From Hymenobacter siberiensis (GTDB lineage Bacteria > Bacteroidota > Bacteroidia > Cytophagales > Hymenobacteraceae): a stretch of DNA of 64,000 nucleotides. The translations under genes were made by a program, and so were the position numbers. Shown here in pieces: positions 18,784 to 27,868 of the stretch (position 1 is its first letter; each line of letters starts with the position of its first letter). A model generated the notes under the pieces. It had not been told where the DNA came from. It saw only the letters and a program-made list of their open reading frames with translations, and made no database searches. Location: NCBI RefSeq assembly GCF_018967845.1, contig NZ_JAHLZZ010000001.1, forward strand, positions 3,906,001 to 3,970,000. Direction: 5' to 3'.

Positions 18784-20010
18784 GTGCCCTTGCCCTCCGA
18801 CCGTCGCCTGCCACTTCTCTACGCCATTATTCTTGTTGATGTAATTGTGGGGGCGGCGGTGGGGCCGGTGCTACCGGAGTTTGTGCGGGGCCTGCCACAG
18901 CCACAACTATGGCTGAGCGTGGGCACGGGCATTTTTCTGGGCGTACAGCTGTTTTCGGCCCCGCTGCTGGGGCGGCTGGGCGACGGCTACGGGCGGCGGC
19001 CCATTTTTATTCTTTCGGCGGTGGGCACGCTGCTGGCCAACATATTGCTACTGCCGGTGCAGGCGGGGCTGTATTTCGCAAACCGGGTTTCCGACGGCCT
19101 CACCAACGGCATGTACGCCACGGTGCGCTCGGCCATTACCGATATTTCCCCGCCCGAGCGGCTGTTTCGCAACCTCGGCATCGAGGGCGCAATTATCTCG
19201 CTGGGCTTTGTGCTGGGGCCCATGGCGGCCGGGCTGATGCTGACCTTTCTGGCGGTGCCGCCCGGCCAGCAGGCTACCTACGTAGTGCGCCTGGCCGTGA
19301 CGCTGGCCGCCCTCAACGTGCTATTGAGCGTGTGGCTACCCGAAACGCACGCCGGACGCGGGGGAGTGCGCGGGGCCGAGCTACGGGCCGAGCTGAGCCT
19401 CGCCATCAACCCGCTCACGCTCTGGGCGCGGCTGTGCGAAAAGAACGGGCAAAATCCCGGGGTGCGGCGCATTGTGCTCACGCAGGTGGCCCTCACGCTC
19501 AGCACGGGCTATTATTTCTACTTTGTGCCCTTTGCCAGCCTGGGGCCGCTGCACCTAGATGCGCGGCAAATTTCCTATTTCTTCATGTACTTCGGGGCGC
19601 TGAGCGTGGGACTGAACTACGTGTTCTACACTTATTTTGCCGACCGCATCAACCAGCGCCGGGTCATTGTGTGGCTGGCCGCGCTGGGCGCGCCGGTGCT
19701 GGCCGGCTACGGCCTGATGGGCACCTCCAAGCTGGCGCTGTACGTGCTGGTTACGCTGGACTGCTTCACGCTTTCGCTCATTCAGGGCTTGCTGGAAGGC
19801 CGCCTGGCCCGCCACACCACCGAGGCCGACCGGGGCGAGATATTCGGGCTGAACCAGGCTTTTCAGTCCCTGGCCAGCTTCGGCACGGCGCTGGTATTCG
19901 GGGGTTTATCGGTGCTGGATTTGCGGCTGCCGTGGGCGTGGTTTGCGCTGTGCCTGGGGGCCGTAGCCGTGCTGGCGGCTACGGATAGCGAAGGCCGGAA
20001 ACGCAGGTAA
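18784..20010 (+). CDS. MFS drug/proton antiporter (TetA/TCR-like)
   Basis: About twelve hydrophobic segments over 408 residues. The first helix LYAIILVDVIVGAAVGPVLP and the A-loop GRLGDGYGRRPIF match the TCR/TetA branch of the major facilitator superfamily, which exports small molecules using proton influx. Substrate cannot be inferred; tetracycline specificity is not implied. The GTG start was chosen because a -7 box ends four bases upstream and the 32 upstream codons encode nothing family-like. Inner membrane. Confidence 0.85.
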   Translation: MPLPSDRRLPLLYAIILVDVIVGAAVGPVLPEFVRGLPQPQLWLSVGTGIFLGVQLFSAPLLGRLGDGYGRRPIFILSAVGTLLANILLLPVQAGLYFANRVSDGLTNGMYATVRSAITDISPPERLFRNLGIEGAIISLGFVLGPMAAGLMLTFLAVPPGQQATYVVRLAVTLAALNVLLSVWLPETHAGRGGVRGAELRAELSLAINPLTLWARLCEKNGQNPGVRRIVLTQVALTLSTGYYFYFVPFASLGPLHLDARQISYFFMYFGALSVGLNYVFYTYFADRINQRRVIVWLAALGAPVLAGYGLMGTSKLALYVLVTLDCFTLSLIQGLLEGRLARHTTEADRGEIFGLNQAFQSLASFGTALVFGGLSVLDLRLPWAWFALCLGAVAVLAATDSEGRKRR

Positions 20011-20148
20011 GCCACGGGTTACTATATTGCCATATCAGGGAATTCGCGTTTTTTATTTTTAGCTGATTTCCTGACTCAGGTCCGGCACTCTCCGCTTCCT
20101 GCGGGTGTTTGGACTGAACTGGTTTCATTACTGCTAATTACCGCTCTC

Positions 20149-20577
20149 ATGAGGTACTTTTCCGTTGCGATTAAGCTGGCTTTGCTATTGACTGCTACCA
20201 CCGTGCGAGCCCAGCAGCCGGCAGCGGCTAAGCCATCACCGCAGGCCGATGAGCTGGAATGCCGGGTGCTGACCGGCCGGGTAACCGACCCGTTTGCGTA
20301 CCCGCTCACGGGGGCCACCATCATGCTGCGGCATCCCGGGCAGGGCCTCAGCCCCGATGCGTTCAGCACCAACGCCGAGGGGCACTACATCATCACGTCG
20401 AAGCAGGCCATTGCCCGCAATACCGTTATGGAGATTAACGCCTTGGGCTACAGCACCCTGGAACTACCCCTGACCAACTGCCAGCCGCTCGACATCACCC
20501 TGACCCCACTGGCCAGCCCCTACGCCAAACCCAAAGGCCGCAACAAAAAGCTCACCGGCAACGGCAAGGTGCGTTAG
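20149..20577 (+). CDS. secreted protein with carboxypeptidase-regulatory-like domain
   Basis: 142 residues with a clear signal peptide (LALLLTATTVRAQQ). The mature part, GRVTDPFAYPLTGATIML...NAEGHYII, has the beta-sandwich pattern of the CarboxypepD_reg-like/Cna-B fold found at the N-terminus of TonB receptors, here alone. The C-terminus is basic (KPKGRNKKLTGNGKVR). Probably periplasmic; role unknown. No operon partner; 250 bases of featureless DNA follow. Confidence 0.7.
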   Translation: MRYFSVAIKLALLLTATTVRAQQPAAAKPSPQADELECRVLTGRVTDPFAYPLTGATIMLRHPGQGLSPDAFSTNAEGHYIITSKQAIARNTVMEINALGYSTLELPLTNCQPLDITLTPLASPYAKPKGRNKKLTGNGKVR

Positions 20578-20827
20578 CCAGGGGCGGGCCGGAAAAGAGC
20601 CTATTTTATTTCAGAGTCTCACTCTATTGCCCGAACCAGGTAGCAGCTCAGGCAGCTATGGTAGCCGCACCGTCCTGCATTGGGCGCCCCTCTTTTTTTC
20701 GCGTCAGCAGCTTGCTGTGCCAAGGCTATTTCCGGCAATGTGATACTATTATCCAATTGGCCGTAACCAGCAGCCATCCCAACCGGTTAGCAACACGGTT
20801 TCCATTGTTAGTTAGCCCACTCTTGTT

Positions 20828-21355
20828 TTGATTACCATTCTCGCGGGCACCAACCGGCCCAATTCGCGCGCACGCCGCATTGCCAAATACTACCGCAACC
20901 TGCTTACAGAGCTGGGGGCCGAAAGCCAGATTCTGGACCTGGCCGAGCTGCCGGCCGATTTCATTGCCACGGCGCTGTATGCCAACGCCGGCACGCACCC
21001 CGAGTTCAACCGCCTGGCCGCCATGCTCGATGACAGTGCGAAGGTGGTCATCATCGTGCCCGAGTACAATGCCTCGTTTCCCGGCGTGCTGAAGGCGTTT
21101 ATCGACGGCCTCACTTACCCCAGCGGCCTTCAGGGCAAAAAAGCAGTATTGGTGGGCCTGAGCAGCGGCGGCCAGGGCGGCCTGCTGGCCATGACCCACC
21201 TCACCGACGTGCTGATGTATCTCGGCACCACGGTACTGCCCCAGCGCGTGCGCCTGCCCTTCATCAATCAGGATTTGAACGCCGAGCACGGCCTCAACCA
21301 CGACCTGTCGCGCCAGTTGCTGCGCGAGCAGGCGGTGGCACTGCTGGCGTCTTAA
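20828..21355 (+). CDS. NADPH-dependent FMN reductase (ChrR/YieF-like)
   Basis: Flavodoxin-fold quinone/flavin reductase of 175 residues. The FMN phosphate loop is GTNRPNSRARRIA at the N-terminus, the isoalloxazine-binding motif is PEYNASFPGVLK and a glycine-rich SSGGQGG loop follows. The only in-frame start is TTG at 20828, since a TAG lies six codons upstream; the protein begins MITILAG as expected. Cytosolic; probably two-electron reduction of quinones or other electrophiles. Confidence 0.9.
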   Translation: MITILAGTNRPNSRARRIAKYYRNLLTELGAESQILDLAELPADFIATALYANAGTHPEFNRLAAMLDDSAKVVIIVPEYNASFPGVLKAFIDGLTYPSGLQGKKAVLVGLSSGGQGGLLAMTHLTDVLMYLGTTVLPQRVRLPFINQDLNAEHGLNHDLSRQLLREQAVALLAS

Positions 21356-21380
21356 AATAGTCGTATAGCAACAGGCGGAT

Positions 21381-21487
21381 GCTCCGGTCTGACCGCCCTA
21401 GGCGGTCAGACCGGTTGAAGTACCCCCGATTTTGTCCTCCCTATGCGCCGGTCCGACCGCCTAGGGCGGTCGGACCGGCGCATAGGG
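21381..21487. repeat. two CCTAGG-centred palindromes
   Basis: Hairpin 1 (21381-21411) is CCGGTCTGACCGCC around CTAGG; hairpin 2 (21443-21487) is longer, CTATGCGCCGGTCCGACCGC around CTAGGG. They share the core CCGGTC-GACCGCC-CTAGG. They fill the convergent gap between the FMN reductase and DUF2254 genes and may act as terminators, though T runs are lacking. Confidence 0.8.
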
Positions 21488-21540
21488 TTACTACTGCGGC
21501 GGGTTTTTGTTGCTGCGCAGCTCACTGGCGGTCGGCCCCA

Positions 21541-22740
21541 TCATTGCCAGGCGGCACTCAGCTCCGCGTGGGTCGCCTCCACTTGTTGGCGCTCGTAGGG
21601 TTGGGGCAGGGTGGCCACGGCGCCGACCAGGAGCAGGCCGGCCTGCTCGCGCAGGATGCGCCGGCGCTCGGGTAAAGTAGTCTGGCCGCCGATTAGGGCC
21701 AGGGCGCACAGCATTCGTCGCAGCACGGCCGGGTTGTTTAGGGCATTAGCACGAATCAAATCGAAGGCCAGGTGGATGTAATCGCCGAAATCGGGCACTT
21801 TTACCAATACGCGCAGGTGCTGGCCGTCGGAGCGCAGGGGACTGGGGGAGTCGCGGCGGGCGAGCCGGCCGCCCAGCTCGCCCAGGTAATCGACGGCCAT
21901 GATGGCCGTGGTGGTGTCGTTCACGGCCGGTGAGAGGGCTTTGAGCGCAACATCAACCAGTTGCTGGAGTCCAAAGGCCACATCCTGCGCCGGATTGCGG
22001 TGCCGGCCAATGCCCACGTAGCGCTGGAGATAGCCAGCCGTGTCGGACGGCCCCGCGTGCCAGCCGTGTCGGGCCACGAAGGCCTGGGCCGCCGCCTGCT
22101 CGGCCTCGGGCACAGGCTGGCCAATGCGGTCCGGGAAAAGCGCTTCAATCTCCGCTTCGGTTTCGCGCGCGATGTTACGCAGCAGGGTGCCGGTTTGCAG
22201 GGCCTCGGCTACGTGGTGCACGAAATACACCAGCGCGCCCACGCCGCCCAGGGCCAGTACCAGACCCACCAGCACGGCCGTGGTGGGCACAAACTGCGAC
22301 AAGCCCACCTGGTGGCCGCCCACCACCGAGCGAATAGTGCCCAACACTACCAGGCAGTAGGTGAACACGCTCACGAAATAGCCCAGCACCACCTGGTTCA
22401 CCCGGTCGCGCATGAAGTTGCGCAGCGCCTGGGGCGAATATTGGTTGCTGACCTGCGCCAGCGCCGCCAGCAGCAGCGAAAACGTGAGTGCGGCCACCGT
22501 CAGCATAGAGCCCGCAATGGCCGACAGCATCCCGCTGGCCCCGCCCGCATCAATGCCAAACAGTAGCGGCAGCCGCCGCAGGCCCTGCACGCTGCTGGCC
22601 TGGTCAAACTGCACTACGCTATAGGCCAGCCCGAATCAGGCCAGCACCATCAGGACGGGCACAAACCAGAGCGACTCGCGCAGCGGCTGCCGCACCTGCC
22701 GCAGGTAAAACACAAGGGATGGGCCAGTAAAACGAGACAT
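21541..22740 (-). pseudogene. DUF2254 membrane protein, broken by an in-frame stop
   Basis: The full reading frame starts at the ATG of MSRFTGPSLVFYL (22738-22740) and meets TGA at codon 35 (22636-22638), directly after WFVPVLMVLA; it then continues in the same frame for 365 codons. The rest has DUF2254 features: membrane segments around MLTVAALTFSLLLAALAQVS and a conserved PAVNDTTTAIMAVDYLG block. An internal GTG at 22614 could give a 357-residue product without the first transmembrane helix. It lies 12 bases after the DUF2062 gene on the same strand, so probably one operon. Function unknown; sequencing error is possible. Confidence 0.8.
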
Positions 22741-22752
22741 AGGGCAGGTTAT

Positions 22753-23298
22753 TTAGGCTTTTACTTCCGCTTCGCTATCCAGCGTGGCCGCCTGCCGCAC
22801 CAATACCCGCCGAAATACCACCCGTAGCGTGAAATACAGCACGGCCACCAGCGGCACCATCGCCATGACCCACAGCAGCAGCGCGCCCAGCTCGGCCCGC
22901 CACAGGAGCTTGCCCACCGCAGCCCAGCCTTCGAGGGCGATGAGCTGGCGCAGGCTGGCTACCGTGAGGTTCGCCACTTTATCGCCCTGGCCCATGATAA
23001 CGGCCCCGGCGCGCAAAAACGGAATAAGCAGCGCCAGCTGAAAAAACGTCATCAGGTGAGTAGCCAGCTGCATGGCGGCCACGTTGAGGCGCAGACGCAG
23101 GGCCACGGCGGCGCTCAGCACGGTGGTGATGCCGAAGGCGGGCACCAGCCCAACGGCCACGCCCAGCCCCACGGTGAGGGCCAGCTGCTGGGGCGAGAGG
23201 CCGGCCTTGAGCAGGTCCAGCAAGGGGTCGAGCACGCGGCGGCGCAGCCAGGAGCGCGGCGGGACTACTGGCGGCAATTGGGTTTCGGAAGGCGACAT
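22753..23298 (-). CDS. DUF2062 membrane protein
   Basis: 181 residues with a conserved N-terminal block GLSPQQLALTVGLGVAVGLVP followed by an AFGITTVLSAAVAL helix, typical of DUF2062; three or four membrane segments in all. The start MSPSETQL was chosen: a TATATTTC box ends three bases before it. First gene of a two-gene unit with DUF2254; divergent from the BrkB-like gene. Function unknown; DUF2062 domains often accompany cell-envelope glycosyltransferases. Confidence 0.85.
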   Translation of the reverse strand: MSPSETQLPPVVPPRSWLRRRVLDPLLDLLKAGLSPQQLALTVGLGVAVGLVPAFGITTVLSAAVALRLRLNVAAMQLATHLMTFFQLALLIPFLRAGAVIMGQGDKVANLTVASLRQLIALEGWAAVGKLLWRAELGALLLWVMAMVPLVAVLYFTLRVVFRRVLVRQAATLDSEAEVKA

Positions 23299-23403
23299 AC
23301 AGAAATATAACGGGGCCGAAAGCCGGGCCGCACGGCAGCCCGTACCTTCGCTGGGGGCTTTCCTCATACGGCGGTGGCCCGCAATATTGCCCCACGGGTA
23401 TTT

Positions 23404-24339
23404 ATGACAAAGTTAGATTCCCCGGTCGAGTTGCCGGGTCCGTGGTGGCGCGAGCTGCCCATTCTGCTGCACCGCGCCGCCCGCGAGCTGGGTCAGAACG
23501 ACCCGCTGCGGCTGGGCGCGGCCACGGCATTTTTCACCTCGTTTGCCCTGCCGCCCATCCTCATCATTCTGGTGCAGCTGCTGAGCTCGCTCTACCCCTC
23601 GTCCATCGTGCGGGTGATGCTGCTGGGCAAGGTGAGCAACCTAGTGGGGGCACCGGCAGCCGGGCTGGTATCGCAGATTGTGATGAACGTGGCCGACCCC
23701 ATGCGCAGCCGGCTGGTAACGTGGCTGGGCTTTGCGTTTCTGCTGTTTGTGGCCACCACGCTGTTCACCGTCATCCAGCATTCGCTCAATCAGCTCTGGC
23801 AAATCCGGCCCAAGCGGGGTACGGGCAAGGTACTGCAAGCCGTGCGCGAGCGGATGCGCTCGGGCGGCGTGCTGCTGGCCACGGCGGCGCTCACGCTGCT
23901 GGCATTCGGCACCGATGCTGCCCTGAGCTTATTCGCCGAAAGCATCCGCGACTTCGATACCACCTTCACTTATTTCATTGTGCGCGGGCTGAACTCCGTG
24001 ATTGCCTGGCTTATTCTGGCGGCGTGGTTCGGCGTCACCTTCCGCACCCTGAGCCTGGCCAAAGTGCCGTGGCGGGTCGTCACGCGCGGCGCGGCGCTCA
24101 CGGCCCTGCTCATCAGCCTGGGCGAAGTGGTGCTGGGCCAGCTGCTGGTAGCCCGCGATTTGGGGCCGGTGTACGGCCCCGCCTCCAGCCTGGTGCTGGT
24201 GCTGCTATTCGTGTTTTACTGCGCCATGATATTCTATTTCGGGGCAGCATTTACGAAGGCATACGCTCACCGCATCGGGCTCGATATCCGGCCCAAGAAG
24301 TCGGCCGTGCGGTACCGGCTGGTGAATGTGGAGGAGTAG
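23404..24339 (+). CDS. YihY/BrkB-family inner-membrane protein
   Basis: 311 residues, six membrane segments. Family features are the N-terminal LGAATAFFTSFALPPILIIL and the middle block QIRPKRGTGKVLQAVRER, then VPWRVVTRGAALTALLI and the closing FYCAMIFYFGAAFTKAYA. The family was once called ribonuclease BN by mistake; its function is unknown, and an envelope role is likely. A TACCTTCG box at 23342 lies 62 bases before the ATG, so this transcript has a leader. Confidence 0.9.
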   Translation: MTKLDSPVELPGPWWRELPILLHRAARELGQNDPLRLGAATAFFTSFALPPILIILVQLLSSLYPSSIVRVMLLGKVSNLVGAPAAGLVSQIVMNVADPMRSRLVTWLGFAFLLFVATTLFTVIQHSLNQLWQIRPKRGTGKVLQAVRERMRSGGVLLATAALTLLAFGTDAALSLFAESIRDFDTTFTYFIVRGLNSVIAWLILAAWFGVTFRTLSLAKVPWRVVTRGAALTALLISLGEVVLGQLLVARDLGPVYGPASSLVLVLLFVFYCAMIFYFGAAFTKAYAHRIGLDIRPKKSAVRYRLVNVEE

Positions 24340-24353
24340 CGTGTGCAGAGGAG

Positions 24354-24463
24354 AACGTCATACCGAGCGCAGCCGAGGCATCTCGCGTGCCATAGTAATC
24401 CCATCGTTGAACGACAGAACTACTATTACATGCGAGATACCTCGGCTGCGCTCGGCATGACGT
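24354..24463. repeat. REP-like palindrome, copy 4
   Basis: Arms AACGTCATACCGAGCGCAGC and near-complement, enclosing the internal arm GCATCTCGCGTG. It differs from copy 5 at 25989 mainly by paired changes (CGAGG against CGAAG). Together the two copies bracket the DEAD-box gene. Confidence 0.85.
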
Positions 24464-24507
24464 TCTTTTCTTTTATCGTCCCTTCGACGGCCCGAAAACC
24501 CAAGCCG

Positions 24508-24515
24508 TACCTTTG
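24508..24515 (+). promoter_or_regulatory. -7 box of the DEAD-box gene
   Basis: TACCTTTG, a perfect TAnnTTTG, ends four bases before the GTG at 24520. The position implies transcription starting at or next to the start codon. Confidence 0.65.
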
Positions 24516-24519
24516 TCCC

Positions 24520-25971
24520 GTGCAAACTCCTGATACCTCCGCCGCTGCCGGCGCTTCGCCGGCCCAGCCCACCACCAAGCCCAACCTCCAATTCGCCGAT
24601 TTCGGCCTCTCCCCCGCCCTGCTGGCTGGCGTGGCCGAGCTGAATTTCACCCAGCCCACCCCCGTGCAGCAGCTGGTGCTGGCCCCCGCACTCGAAGGGC
24701 AGGACGTGGCCGGCCAGGCGCCCACCGGCTCGGGTAAAACCGCTGCCTACGGCCTGGCCATGCTGCAGCAGGTCGATGTGACCTCGGCCACCATGCAGGC
24801 CCTGGTGCTGGTGCCCGCCCGCGAGCTGGTGATGCAGGTGCGCGACGCCTTGCGCAGCCTCGGCAAGCACATGCCCAACCTGCGCGTGGCCGGCTACTAC
24901 GGCGGCCACGCCATGCGCGAAGAAGTGAAAGGCCTGCAGCAGATGCCCCACGTAGTGGTGGCCACGCCCGGCCGCATGCTCGACCACCTGGAGCGCCGCA
25001 CCATTGTGCCCAATCGCCTGAAAGTGCTGGTGCTGGACGAGGCCGACAAGCTGCTGGAGCTGGGTTTTCAGGAAGAAATGGCCACCATTATCAGCCGCCT
25101 GCCGCAGCGCCGCCAAACGCTGCTGTTCTCGGCCACCATGCCCGATAAGGTGCTGACGCTGGTGCGCGAATACCTTACCCGTCCCCGGGTGATGAACGTG
25201 GGCGGCTCCAACGCCACTACCCTGCCCGAAAGCCTGGTGCTGCGCGGCCACGTAGTGAGCGCCGCCGACCAGAAGCCCGCCGCCCTCTTTCACCTTATCA
25301 CCCAGCCCACCGCCGGCCGGTCGCTGGTGTTTGCCAACACCCGCGACCGGGTAGAGGAGCTAACCCGCTTCCTGCGCGGCCGGGGCCTGGCCGCCGAAGC
25401 CCTGCACGGCAAAATGCTTCAGCCCGAGCGCGACAAGTCCATGATGAAGCTGCGCAACGGCTCGGCTACCGTTCTGGTAGCCACCGATGTAGCCGCACGC
25501 GGCCTCGACGTGAACGAGCTCGACACCGTGGTGCAGTTCGACCCGCCCCACGAAACTGATACCTTCCAGCACCGCGCCGGCCGCACGGCCCGCGCCGGGG
25601 CCGTGGGCACCGCCCACCTCATCGTGACGCCCTTCGAGCAGGAAAAAATCAAAAACTGGCCCGCCGCCAGCACCGTGCAGTGGGCCGGCCTGCGTCCGCC
25701 GGTGCTGCCCGCCGCCGCTCCCAAAGCCCCGCGCCCCAGCACCGTTACGCTGCACGTATCGGCCGGCAAGAGTGAAAAAATCAGCCGGGGCGACCTCGCC
25801 GGGGCCTTCGTGAGCGTGGGCGGCCTGGAGCGCGACGCCGTGGGCCGCATCGAAGTTTTCGACCACCACAGCTTCGTGGCCGTGCCTGAGGCGCTGGCCG
25901 AGGAAGTGCTGGCGAGAATGCAGGGTGCCAAGGTGAAGGGGAAGAAAGTAAAAGTGGCGCTGATTCGGTAG
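24520..25971 (+). CDS. DEAD-box RNA helicase with DbpA-like C-terminus
   Basis: ATP-dependent RNA helicase of 483 residues. Motifs in order: Q-motif F-TQPTPVQQ, Walker A PTGSGKT (near 70), PARELVMQ, VLDEADKLL (near 172), SAT (near 203), and HRAGRTARAG (near 350). The last ~75 residues, VTLHVSAGKSEKISRGDLAG onward, match the RNA-binding domain of DbpA, which recognises 23S rRNA, so a ribosome-assembly role is likely. The GTG start is placed by the -7 box four bases upstream; the 59 upstream codons include the palindrome at 24354. Confidence 0.93.
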   Translation: MQTPDTSAAAGASPAQPTTKPNLQFADFGLSPALLAGVAELNFTQPTPVQQLVLAPALEGQDVAGQAPTGSGKTAAYGLAMLQQVDVTSATMQALVLVPARELVMQVRDALRSLGKHMPNLRVAGYYGGHAMREEVKGLQQMPHVVVATPGRMLDHLERRTIVPNRLKVLVLDEADKLLELGFQEEMATIISRLPQRRQTLLFSATMPDKVLTLVREYLTRPRVMNVGGSNATTLPESLVLRGHVVSAADQKPAALFHLITQPTAGRSLVFANTRDRVEELTRFLRGRGLAAEALHGKMLQPERDKSMMKLRNGSATVLVATDVAARGLDVNELDTVVQFDPPHETDTFQHRAGRTARAGAVGTAHLIVTPFEQEKIKNWPAASTVQWAGLRPPVLPAAAPKAPRPSTVTLHVSAGKSEKISRGDLAGAFVSVGGLERDAVGRIEVFDHHSFVAVPEALAEEVLARMQGAKVKGKKVKVALIR

Positions 25972-25988
25972 GCTGAAACGTCACCCTA

Positions 25989-26099
25989 AACGTCATGCTG
26001 AGCGCAGCCGAAGCATCTCGCGTGCAATGGTAATTCTTTCGTTGAACGATTGAGTAACTACCACACGCGAGATGCTTCGGCTGCGCTCAGCATGACGTT
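25989..26099. repeat. REP-like palindrome, copy 5
   Basis: Arms AACGTCATGCTGAGCGCAGC and complement, with the same inner segment order as copy 4 (GCATCTCGCGTG, then a CGTTGAACGA centre). It follows the DEAD-box gene stop. Confidence 0.88.
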
Positions 26100-26132
26100 C
26101 TTTTTATTCATCACTAGCCAGTAGCCATACTC

Positions 26133-26452
26133 ATGCGCTTCATCTGCAGCCAGAACAAGTGGCGCAGCCTCACCGCTGAGCGGCTTTTTGACGACCACCC
26201 GCACTACGAGGCCCGCTCGGCCGGCACCGAGCCGGGGCGCGGGTGCGCGTCACGGCCGGCCACCTGGGCTGGGCCGGAATCATCTTCGTGATAGAGCGCC
26301 GCCACGCCGACCGGCTACGGGAAAAGTTTGCAGAGGTGTTGCACGGGAAAACAGTGGTCACTCTGTGCATTCCAGATAAGTACCCGTTTGGCGACAGCAC
26401 GTTGATTGCCCTGCTGCGGGAGAAGCTGGCGACGTATTTGCCACTACTTTAG
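26133..26452 (+). pseudogene. frameshifted protein-tyrosine-phosphatase-like gene
   Basis: The first frame starts MRFICSQNKWRSLTAERLF, which matches the P-loop of small low-molecular-weight-type phosphatases (C-x5-R, here CSQNKWRS). It runs to SAGTEPG, then leaves the family. The rest (GHLGWAGIIFVIERRHADRL ... LCIPDKYPFGD, ending LPLL) lies in another frame from about 26240. Adding one G to the run at 26234-26237 restores a continuous protein of about 106 residues. Either a recent pseudogene or a one-base sequencing deletion; the catalytic Cys and Arg are intact. Confidence 0.82.
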
Positions 26453-26473
26453 CAGCCGCATCAACTACCCTTT

Positions 26474-27832
26474 ATGCTGCAACGACTTTTACTCCTGCTG
26501 GCCTTCGCGCTATCCTATACTTTCCAAACCCAAGCCCAGGCCTTTGAGCCGGGCATGCTGGTGCGCGCCAACGGCGACACGCTACGCGGTGAAATCGAAA
26601 ACAGTTTTTGGGTTGAGCCCCCCACCGCCGTTCGGTTTCGGCATTCAGCCGAAAGCCCCACGGAAATATTTAAGCCGCGTCAGTTGCGCTCCTTTAGTCT
26701 GACTGGTGGGCGGTATTTTCGCTACGAGGCCCTGCCGATTGACCACGCGGCCGAAAGCCGTTTCGAGTACATTCACCGCGGCAACGCAACCAATATTCAC
26801 GTCGACTCGCTGTTGGCGGAAGTGCTGGTGGAGGGTTCGGTTTCGCTACTACGGGTCGGACGGCTAAGCGGGCCACATTTTTTAGTGCTGGGTCGCTCCA
26901 ACCAACCAGTACTGGACCTGAGTGCGCAGCAGTATCTACGCCAATCGCCTACCGGGGCCTGGAAACGCACCGATGGCAATAACTACCGTGGTTTGCTGGG
27001 CATGTACTTTGATGCTTGCCCAGCGGCTTTCGCCGTCATTCAAACCGCACCGTTCACGCCCGAGGGCCTGGCTGAAGTAGTACAAATCTATAATCAAAGC
27101 TGCAGCCCGGCCCAGCAGCCCGGCCGCAACTGGCTGGTGCCGGCGCAGTTGCGGCATCCGGTAGCGCTGCAAGGCGGCCTGCTGGCAGGTTTGCGCTACA
27201 ACCGCACCGAACGCATCACGGCTCCAATCAGCACAGCTACCGGCGCGTGCGTAGATTGCCAGCCGCACCTCTACGCCGGGCTTTATGCCGAGCTGCTGCA
27301 GCCTAGCCGTACGGGGGCGCTTTACGGCGAAATCAGCCTTAGCCGTTTCACGGGAGCGGGAACGGAATCCGTCTACCAATACGGCACGGTCGTGCTCACC
27401 GATTACCGCTACCAGGCGTGGCTGGCCACGGCCCGTCTGGGGGTTCGGCATTTTTTCCGACTCCCCCGCGAGCAACAGCTCATCTTGGGCCTGGGCTACG
27501 AGTTGAACCAGGTGCTGAGCCCAACTCTGACCGTGATTTCGGGTCCATCGGTTGCGGAGGGGTATGATGTGAACTATGCAAGGCCTACCTTTTTTCCCAA
27601 CGTGGACTTAAGCTGGCGGGCCAACCGCCTCACCGCAACCATCGATGGGCAGATGTATGCCGATAGCCGCGAAGCCCGTAGCAACCAGAATGCGGTTGGC
27701 GGCACTAGCATTAGCTCCTTTTTCTCAGGCATGTTTTTCGGCAGCAACTTTGCCCTGCGGCTGGGCTTGGCCTACCGCTTAGGGCATAACCCCGACAAGG
27801 AAATGGCCAAAACAGCACCGGCACAGCCCTGA
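26474..27832 (+). CDS. secreted or outer-membrane hypothetical protein
   Basis: 452 residues with a signal peptide (LLLLLAFALSYTFQTQAQA). The first half has a beta-rich motif, LVRANGDTLRGEIENSFW, typical of Bacteroidota proteins that precede a barrel. The second half alternates aromatic and polar residues, as in an outer-membrane beta barrel (LYAGLYAELLQPSRTGALYG; LRLGLAYRLG near the end). No enzyme motif. No recognised family name. It begins 21 bases after the phosphatase remnant and may share its transcript. Confidence 0.75.
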   Translation: MLQRLLLLLAFALSYTFQTQAQAFEPGMLVRANGDTLRGEIENSFWVEPPTAVRFRHSAESPTEIFKPRQLRSFSLTGGRYFRYEALPIDHAAESRFEYIHRGNATNIHVDSLLAEVLVEGSVSLLRVGRLSGPHFLVLGRSNQPVLDLSAQQYLRQSPTGAWKRTDGNNYRGLLGMYFDACPAAFAVIQTAPFTPEGLAEVVQIYNQSCSPAQQPGRNWLVPAQLRHPVALQGGLLAGLRYNRTERITAPISTATGACVDCQPHLYAGLYAELLQPSRTGALYGEISLSRFTGAGTESVYQYGTVVLTDYRYQAWLATARLGVRHFFRLPREQQLILGLGYELNQVLSPTLTVISGPSVAEGYDVNYARPTFFPNVDLSWRANRLTATIDGQMYADSREARSNQNAVGGTSISSFFSGMFFGSNFALRLGLAYRLGHNPDKEMAKTAPAQP

Positions 27833-27868
27833 GCCAACTTAGCGGACTCATTCCCGTTAAACCGGGCC

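Noticed and set aside
22636..22638. TGA in DUF2254 as selenocysteine
   Set aside because: The residue lies in a membrane helix with no redox motif, no SECIS-like hairpin follows directly, and selenoprotein use is not expected in this family.
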